This document shows positions 14,625-19,647 of a DNA stretch of 19,647 nucleotides, piece by piece; the stretch's first letter is position 1; each line of letters starts with the position of its first letter. The notes beneath the pieces were generated by a model. The model searched no databases. It was given only the letters and a program-made list of their open reading frames with translations, and had not been told where the DNA came from. The DNA is from Pseudomonadota bacterium (lineage in GTDB: Bacteria; Pseudomonadota; Gammaproteobacteria; Burkholderiales; SHXO01), in assembly GCA_023430065.1 (NCBI GenBank), contig JAEZCG010000094.1, forward strand, positions 1 through 19,647, written 5' to 3'. The translations under genes and the position numbers were made by a program.

Positions 14625-15977
14625 TCACCGCAGCTGAATCACGAACCGCGCGTCCCCGCGCACCACCTGCAGATATAGCGGTCGCGGTGTCGCCTTCAGC
14701 GCAGCGAGCAACTCCTCTACCGATCGCACGCGCCGCCTGTTGATGCCGGCAATGACGTCGCCGTCGCGCAGTCCGTGCATCCACGCCGGGCTGTTGCGCT
14801 CCACCTTCACCACGATCACCGCCTGCGATCGCCCGCCCTGCTCGAAGTCGGTCACTGCCGCGCCGGCTAATTCCAGCAGCGCCTGGCCTCCGCGTCCAGC
14901 CGCGGCCTGCACCGGCTCAATCTTCGCTCTCAGGTTGCGCACCTCGCGTCCGCGCTGGATGCGCAACTCGAGTTCCTCGCCGATCGGCGTGAGCCCGACC
15001 TGGTTGCGCAGATCCACCGAGCTGCGCACACGACGTCCGTTGACGTGCGTCACCACGTCGCCACGGCGCAGTCCGGCGCGCGCGGCGGGGGAATCCTCCG
15101 CCACCTCGACGATCACCACGCCGTCGCTGTTCGCCAGGCCCATCGCCTGCGCCAGCTCGGGCGTGAGGTCCTGGCTGCTGGCGCCGAAGCGGCCGCGCCG
15201 CACTTCGCCGTAGCGGATGATCTGCGTCATGACGCTGCGCGCCATGTTGCTGGGCACGGCGAAGCCGATGCCGACGTTGCCGCCGGCGGGACCGATGATC
15301 GCGGTGTTGATGCCGACCAGCTCGCCCTTCAGGTTCACCAGCGCCCCGCCGGAATTGCCGGGATTGATGGCAGCGTCGGTCTGGATGAAGTCCTCGTAGC
15401 CCTCGATGTTCAGGCCCGACCGGCCGAGCGCGCTGATGATGCCGGAGGTCACGGTCTGCCCGAGCCCGAACGGGTTGCCGATGGCGAGGACGTAGTCGCC
15501 TACGCGCAGCGTCTCGGAATCGCCGAACGAGAGCGCCTTGAGACGCTCGCTCGGGATGCGCAGCACGGCAATGTCCGTCCCCGGATCGCTGCCCACGATC
15601 TCGGCCTGCAGCTGGCGCCGGTCCTTGAGCGTGACAACCACTTCGCGCGCGCCCTTGATGACGTGATGGTTGGTGAGCACGTAGCCGCGCGCCGCGTCCA
15701 CGATCACGCCGGATCCGGCCGAGAGGCGCGGCTCGGGCTTGTCCGGCAGTCCGAAGAATCGCCGAAAGAAGGGATCCTGCATGAGTGGGTTCTCCTCCTC
15801 CGGTGAGGCCGACATGACGGCGATGTTCACCACAGCGGGAGTCACGTCCTCGATCAAGGGTGCGAGCGAGGGAACGCGGCCATCCGGGAAGACCGGCTGC
15901 GCGCCGGCGTGGGCCGAAGGGGCGAGCAGCGTGTACAGGACGAGGCTGAACAATGTAGTCCGCAGTGCAGCGATCAT
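14625..15977 (-). CDS. DegQ/HtrA-type periplasmic serine protease
   Basis: 450-residue trypsin-like protease with two PDZ domains, the classical DegP/DegQ layout for periplasmic protein quality control. Signal peptide 1-24 (ending SAHAG). The catalytic triad is H105 (TNHHV), D135 (GTDIAVL) and S209 (NPGNSGG), all present. PDZ1 spans about 262-352 (GASSQDLTPELAQAMGL, SPAARAGLRRGDVV) and PDZ2 about 362-447 (SPAWMHGLRDGDVI). Length and spacing match DegQ of betaproteobacteria; DegP and DegQ cannot be separated by eye. It is transcribed away from the GntR operon; the nearest candidate promoter is TAGAAT on the minus strand (16009-16014). The stop lies 13 bases from the RAYT element. Confidence 0.92.
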   Translation of the reverse strand: MIAALRTTLFSLVLYTLLAPSAHAGAQPVFPDGRVPSLAPLIEDVTPAVVNIAVMSASPEEENPLMQDPFFRRFFGLPDKPEPRLSAGSGVIVDAARGYVLTNHHVIKGAREVVVTLKDRRQLQAEIVGSDPGTDIAVLRIPSERLKALSFGDSETLRVGDYVLAIGNPFGLGQTVTSGIISALGRSGLNIEGYEDFIQTDAAINPGNSGGALVNLKGELVGINTAIIGPAGGNVGIGFAVPSNMARSVMTQIIRYGEVRRGRFGASSQDLTPELAQAMGLANSDGVVIVEVAEDSPAARAGLRRGDVVTHVNGRRVRSSVDLRNQVGLTPIGEELELRIQRGREVRNLRAKIEPVQAAAGRGGQALLELAGAAVTDFEQGGRSQAVIVVKVERNSPAWMHGLRDGDVIAGINRRRVRSVEELLAALKATPRPLYLQVVRGDARFVIQLR

Positions 15978-16008
15978 GGCTCTTGCCGAAGAGATTCGAA
16001 ACGGCCGG

Positions 16009-16014
16009 ATTCTA
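16009..16014 (-). promoter_or_regulatory. putative -10 box for the protease gene
   Basis: The minus strand reads TAGAAT, 31 bases before the protease ATG, in the intergenic region shared with the GntR gene. No convincing -35 is seen. Confidence 0.3.
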
Positions 16015-16121
16015 CCGTTGCGCTGGCCACCGGCTCGCGCCGCTGTAGTAAAGCGAGGACGCCGGTGTTTCGGAGGCGGGCCGTCGGCGCGATGGGTGGG
16101 CCGTCGCGGTGATCCAGACGG

Positions 16122-16149
16122 TTGAACTCTGAATTCAGAATGCTACAAT
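16122..16149 (+). promoter_or_regulatory. sigma70-type promoter of the GntR-ligase-ThDP operon
   Basis: TTGAAC (16122-16127), 16-base spacer, TACAAT (16144-16149) with TGC in front of the -10 (extended -10). This is the best promoter in the window. It places the start of transcription near 16156, which rules out the ATG at 16148 as translation start. Confidence 0.65.
16128..16139. promoter_or_regulatory. 12-bp palindromic operator inside the promoter spacer
   Basis: TCTGAATTCAGA is a perfect palindrome lying exactly between the -35 and -10 of the GntR promoter. A bound dimer would block RNA polymerase. FCD-type GntR proteins commonly bind short palindromes in their own promoters, so autorepression is the natural reading, though not shown. 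Confidence 0.55.
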
Positions 16150-16174
16150 GCGCGGCACGGTCCGGCCCCCTGCC

Positions 16175-16894
16175 ATGCGCCCCCTTCCCATCCAGCCCAC
16201 CCTGGTCGACCAGGTGTACGACGCGATCCTGTCCGAGATTTCGGCCGGCAAGCTCGCCGCCGACGGGCGCGTGATCCAGGAGGAGATCGCCGCATCGCTC
16301 GGCGTGTCGCGCCAGCCGGTGCAGCAGGCGCTGCTGCTGCTCAAGCGTCAAGGCCTGCTGCGCGATGCACCCGGGCGCGGCCTGATGGTCGCGCCGCTGG
16401 ATGCCGACTACGTGCGCAACCTCTACGAGATCCGCGCCATGCTCGACGGCCTGGCGAGCGGGAACGCTGCCGCGCGCGGCCGCGAGGCGGCGCGCAAGGA
16501 AGGCCAGGCTTATCTCGATCGGGGTCGCGCCGCGGTGGCGGGCCGCTCGATCGCGAAGATGATCGCCACCGACATGGATTTCCACTACTTCCTCTACCGC
16601 CTGTCCGGCAATCCGCTGATCGCCGAGGCGAGCGAGATGCACTGGAGCACCCTGCGCCGGGTCATGGGAGAAGTGCTGCTGCACGGCGAGACGCCCGCGG
16701 ACATCTGGGACCAGCACGAACGCATCCTCGAGGCCGTGATCGCGGGCGACGCAGTGCGCGCGGAACGCCTCGCGCGCGAGCACATCTCGCACGCGTCGCA
16801 GACCCTCGCCAGCCGCCTCCTCCCGGGCGAACCGCCAAGAACACTCAGGCGCGGCGGCAGCCGCCGGATCACCGCAAGGAAAGTAAAACGATGA
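16175..16894 (+). CDS. GntR family transcriptional regulator, FCD subfamily
   Basis: 239-residue regulator. The winged helix-turn-helix is at about 11-72 (VYDAILSEISAGKLAADGRV, QEEIAASLGVSRQPVQQAL). The FCD effector domain (about 80-210) carries D133 and H137 (TDMDFHYFL), H181 (WDQHERIL) and H203, the usual metal/carboxylate pocket of this subfamily, so the effector is likely a small carboxylate. I chose ATG 16175 because the upstream ATG at 16148 overlaps the -10 box; the leader is then only about 19 bases and has no clear ribosome site. The last codons overlap the ligase start (ATGA), so it is expressed with the genes it probably controls. Confidence 0.85.
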   Translation: MRPLPIQPTLVDQVYDAILSEISAGKLAADGRVIQEEIAASLGVSRQPVQQALLLLKRQGLLRDAPGRGLMVAPLDADYVRNLYEIRAMLDGLASGNAAARGREAARKEGQAYLDRGRAAVAGRSIAKMIATDMDFHYFLYRLSGNPLIAEASEMHWSTLRRVMGEVLLHGETPADIWDQHERILEAVIAGDAVRAERLAREHISHASQTLASRLLPGEPPRTLRRGGSRRITARKVKR

Positions 16895-18537
16895 TGGACG
16901 CATCCCACTACGGCACGCTGTATCGATCTCTGCAGCGCGCCGTCGAACGCTTCCCCGATCGCGCTGCCTACTGCGTACCGCCGATGGCCGGACGCCCTTA
17001 CCACCCCGACGGCTGGGAAGTCACGTGGGCGCAAACGCTCGCAGAAGTCGAGGCCAAGCGCGAGATCTACCGGCGCGCAGGCTACGGCATGGGCCACCGC
17101 GTGGCCATCCTGTTCAATCAGCGCCCCGAGTTCTTCTTCCACTACTACGCACTCAATGCGCTGGGCGCCGCCGTGGTGCCCGTCAATGCGGACTACCGCC
17201 AGGATGAGATCCGCTACGTCCTCGAGCATTCCGAGGCGCAGTTGTGCATCACGGTGAACACCCATGCGCAACAGGTGCTCGCCGTCTGCGAGGGCCTGAA
17301 GCTTCCCTGCGTGTCGCTCGAGCACTTCCCGGACACACTGCCCGCCCCGCGTACCGCACCCGCCCACGGGGCGCCCGACGCCCTCACCGAGGCGGCACTG
17401 CTCTACACCTCCGGCACGACCGGTCGACCGAAGGGCTGCATCCTCACCAACGAGTACTTCCATTCCTTCGGTCAGTGCTACGTGGACCTCGGCGGGCGCC
17501 TGACCATGCGCGAGGGCGAGGAGCGCCTCTTCAATCCGCTGCCGCTGCATCATGCCAACTGCCTGTCGGTCTCCGCCCCCGCGATGCTGATCACCGGCGG
17601 CTGCCTCATCTTCCCCGACCGCTTCCACGCCAGCACCTGGTGGACAGACCTGATCGCCACGCGCGCCACCGCGGCGCAGTTCCAGGGGATCATCCCCAAC
17701 ATCCTGCTCAAGCTGCCGAGGACGCCGGAGGAGCGCGCGCACCAGGTGCGCTTCGCCCTGTGCGCCGGCATCGAACCCAGCCATCACGAAGTGTTCGAGA
17801 AGCGCTTCGGATTCCCGGTGGTCGAGATGTGGGCGATGACCGAGACCGGTCGGCTGATCAGCGACTGTCACGAACCGCGCAGGATCCACACGCGCGCCTT
17901 CGGCGGCGTGAGCAAGTGGGTGGAGGCGCGCGTGATCGACGAGCACGGCAGCGAGTGTCCGCCGGACGTGCAGGGCGAACTGGTCATCCGCCACAGCGCG
18001 CAGGCGCCGCGCAAGGGCTTCTTCTCCGGTTACCTCAAGAACGAGGAGGCGACCGAGGAGGCCTGGCGCGGGGGGTGGTTCCACACCGGCGATGCCGTGG
18101 TGCGCGACGCCGAGGGCGTGTTCTACTTCCTCGATCGCAAGAAGAACATCATCCGCCGCGCCGGCGAGAACATCGCCGCCGCGGAGATCGAGGCCTGCAT
18201 CACCTCCCACGAGAAAGTGAAGCAGGTGGCGGTCATCGCCGCGCCGGACGAGGTGCGCGAGGAGGAAGTGATGGCCTGCGTGATCGCGAAGGATCGCGCC
18301 GACGTCGCGAACGAGGCCAGCCGCGCGACGCTCGCACAGGACATCTTCGACTGGTGCTTCGCGCGCATGGCCTACTTCAAGGCGCCGGGCTGGCTGATGT
18401 TCGTGGACAGCCTGCCTACCGGCACCTCGGCGAAGGTGCAGAAGATCCACATCTTCCCGCCCGGCGTCGATCCGCGTCAGCAGCCGGGCGTGATCGACCT
18501 GCGCGCGCAGAAGAAGCACAAGACGGCCAAGCACTGA
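16891..18537 (+). CDS. AMP-forming acyl-CoA ligase (ANL superfamily)
   Basis: 548-residue adenylating enzyme: it activates a carboxylic acid with ATP, then transfers it to CoA. Core motifs are complete: YTSGTTGRPKG (172-182), AMTETG (315-320), GWFHTGD (395-401), FLDRKKNIIRRAGENI with D415 and E426, and C-terminal PTGTSAKVQK with catalytic K515 (Ala replaces the usual Gly before this Lys). The substrate cannot be read from motifs; the closest feel is medium or small acyl and carnitine-type CoA ligases. The start overlaps the regulator stop (ATGA) with AAGGA at 16876-16880. Downstream, 13 bases on, is a ThDP enzyme, so the CoA thioester may be its substrate. Confidence 0.88.
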   Translation: MMDASHYGTLYRSLQRAVERFPDRAAYCVPPMAGRPYHPDGWEVTWAQTLAEVEAKREIYRRAGYGMGHRVAILFNQRPEFFFHYYALNALGAAVVPVNADYRQDEIRYVLEHSEAQLCITVNTHAQQVLAVCEGLKLPCVSLEHFPDTLPAPRTAPAHGAPDALTEAALLYTSGTTGRPKGCILTNEYFHSFGQCYVDLGGRLTMREGEERLFNPLPLHHANCLSVSAPAMLITGGCLIFPDRFHASTWWTDLIATRATAAQFQGIIPNILLKLPRTPEERAHQVRFALCAGIEPSHHEVFEKRFGFPVVEMWAMTETGRLISDCHEPRRIHTRAFGGVSKWVEARVIDEHGSECPPDVQGELVIRHSAQAPRKGFFSGYLKNEEATEEAWRGGWFHTGDAVVRDAEGVFYFLDRKKNIIRRAGENIAAAEIEACITSHEKVKQVAVIAAPDEVREEEVMACVIAKDRADVANEASRATLAQDIFDWCFARMAYFKAPGWLMFVDSLPTGTSAKVQKIHIFPPGVDPRQQPGVIDLRAQKKHKTAKH

Positions 18538-18550
18538 GAGGACCGACGAC

Positions 18551-19647
18551 ATGGCACTGCCACCCCTGACACCCGACAGCGCCGCCGGCGTCGTCGCCCG
18601 CTTCCTCAAGGCGCGTGGCGTCGAGCGCATCTTCGCGCTGTGCGGCGGCCACATCATGCCGATCTGGATGCGCTGCGACGCCGAGGGCATCCGCATCGTC
18701 GACGTGCGCGACGAGCGCGCAGCGGTCTACATGGCACATGCGCACAGCGAACTCACGGGCAATCTGGGCGTGGCGCTGGTCACCGCCGGTCCCGGCATGA
18801 CCAACGCGATGACCGGCATCGCCAACGCTCACGTCTCGCGCGCCAGCGTGCTGGTGCTCTCCGGCGGACCGCCGCGCGCGCAGGACAACCGCGGCGCGCT
18901 GCAGGACCTGCCCCACGTGGACATGGCGAAACCGATCACGCGCTACGCGCGCACGGTGCGGGAACCCGCGCTGGTGCTGCAGGAACTGGACGAGGCGGTG
19001 TCACGCGCGCTGGGACAGGGTTGCGATCCCGGCCCGGTCTATCTGGACTTCCCGACCGACACGCTGCGCGGCGACGTGCCGAAAGCGGTCCAGCTGGCCG
19101 AGCACTTCAAGGCCAAGCCGCGCCCGCGCCTGCTCCCCGAAGAGGTCGACGTCGCCGCTGCGGTCGAGGTGCTGCGCTGCGCGAAGCGCCCGCTCGTGAT
19201 CAGCGGCCGCGGCGCGCGCGGCGCGGCGGCGGAACTCTCCGCCTTCCTGACCAAGTTCAATGCGCTCTATCTCGACACGGGCGAGAGCAAGGGATTGATC
19301 GCCGATGATCATCCCTCGGTGGTTGCCGCCATGCGCGGCAGCGTGATGAGCGAAGCCGACGTCATCGTCACCGTCGGCCGTCGGCTGGATTTCCAGCTGG
19401 CGTACGGCTCGCCAGCGGTATTCAAGCAGGCGAAGCTGATCCGCATGGCCGATGCCGCCTCGGAGCTGCGCGACAACCGGCGCGGGGAGGTCGAGCTGTT
19501 CGCCGAACCGCGTGCCGCGCTGGCCGCCATCGCAGCAAAGGCCAGCGGGCCGAGCCCCCATCTGGACAGGCAGTGGGTCGATGGCACACGCGCGAAACAC
19601 CTGGAGCGCGCCGCGCAGCTGCGCCCCTCCAAGCACAGCGCGGCCGC
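18551..19647 (+). CDS. thiamine diphosphate-dependent enzyme (incomplete)
   Basis: The first 365 residues of a ThDP enzyme of the acetolactate synthase/decarboxylase/acyl-CoA lyase superfamily. The frame is open to the window end, so the C-terminal cofactor-binding PP domain with its GDG motif is missing. The N-terminal PYR domain shows GVERIFALCGGHI and VRDERAAVYMAHAHSELTG, where E55 is the Glu that activates the thiamine ring, and TAGPGMTNAMTGIANAH. The central domain begins near residue 190 (VISGRGARG). GAGGA at 18538-18542 gives a well-spaced start. It follows the CoA ligase by 13 bases. Oxalyl-CoA decarboxylase, 2-hydroxyacyl-CoA lyase or a free 2-keto acid decarboxylase are all possible; the present sequence does not decide. 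Confidence 0.8.
   Translation, partial: MALPPLTPDSAAGVVARFLKARGVERIFALCGGHIMPIWMRCDAEGIRIVDVRDERAAVYMAHAHSELTGNLGVALVTAGPGMTNAMTGIANAHVSRASVLVLSGGPPRAQDNRGALQDLPHVDMAKPITRYARTVREPALVLQELDEAVSRALGQGCDPGPVYLDFPTDTLRGDVPKAVQLAEHFKAKPRPRLLPEEVDVAAAVEVLRCAKRPLVISGRGARGAAAELSAFLTKFNALYLDTGESKGLIADDHPSVVAAMRGSVMSEADVIVTVGRRLDFQLAYGSPAVFKQAKLIRMADAASELRDNRRGEVELFAEPRAALAAIAAKASGPSPHLDRQWVDGTRAKHLERAAQLRPSKHSAA

Noticed and set aside
16594..18696. 700-codon open frame on the minus strand
   Set aside because: It is antisense to the GntR regulator and CoA ligase, whose motifs are complete; the translation has no recognisable domain and crosses gene borders.

Overview
The window is GC-rich, densely packed bacterial chromosome. 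The mix of families (an AraD1/GguC-type FAH protein, a DnaQ-like exonuclease joined to a UvrC/Cho-like GIY-YIG domain, DUF3429, an FCD-type GntR regulator, a RAYT transposase and TACAAT-type -10 boxes) fits a betaproteobacterium, perhaps Burkholderiales-like. No rRNA marker is present, so this placement is inference. I found 16 protein-coding genes, the last cut off by the window end. I saw no tRNA, rRNA or CRISPR array, and no gap between genes longer than about 220 bases.

Layout. (1) 1-209 is a very GC-rich edge with no gene. (2) 210-3330 is a two-gene export operon: a Sec-exported DUF1800 protein and a Tat-exported DUF1501 protein. (3) 3400-5164, minus strand: a secreted protein of unknown function, then an FAH-superfamily enzyme starting one base after its stop. 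The control region in front (5191-5266) has a 17-bp tandem repeat, a perfect TATAAT and a 12-bp palindrome. (4) 5381-5860, minus: a secreted fasciclin-domain protein. It is divergent from a DnaQ-like/GIY-YIG fusion (5972-7402, plus), and two abutting palindromes lie between them. (5) 7490-11250, plus: a DUF3429 membrane protein, a ChaN-like protein with a C-terminal PDZ domain, and an M1-type metallopeptidase whose start overlaps the preceding stop. (6) 11221-11331: three degenerate copies of a REP-like repeat between convergent genes; the first supplies the last nine codons and the stop of the peptidase. (7) 11335-13615: a PcaD-like alpha/beta hydrolase (minus) divergent from AraD1 and a small surface-adhesin-E-like secreted protein (plus). 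(8) 13624-14611: a RAYT element with 23-bp imperfect terminal inverted repeats, fitted into a convergent gap. (9) 14625-15977, minus: a DegQ/HtrA-type periplasmic protease. (10) 16122 to the end, plus: an FCD GntR regulator, an acyl-CoA ligase and a ThDP enzyme (incomplete), tightly coupled. They follow a good sigma70-like promoter with a perfect palindrome filling most of its spacer.

Functionally, much of the window is envelope and periplasm biology (DUF1800/DUF1501, fasciclin, ChaN-PDZ, M1 peptidase, HtrA protease, small secreted proteins) mixed with carboxylic-acid catabolism (two FAH enzymes, a PcaD-like hydrolase, a CoA ligase and a ThDP enzyme). The leads I rate highest are the GntR-ligase-ThDP operon as a candidate CoA-dependent C-C cleavage pathway, the GIY-YIG domain whose catalytic Arg and Glu both appear replaced by Gln, and the RAYT and REP-like elements that supply or share stop codons with genes.
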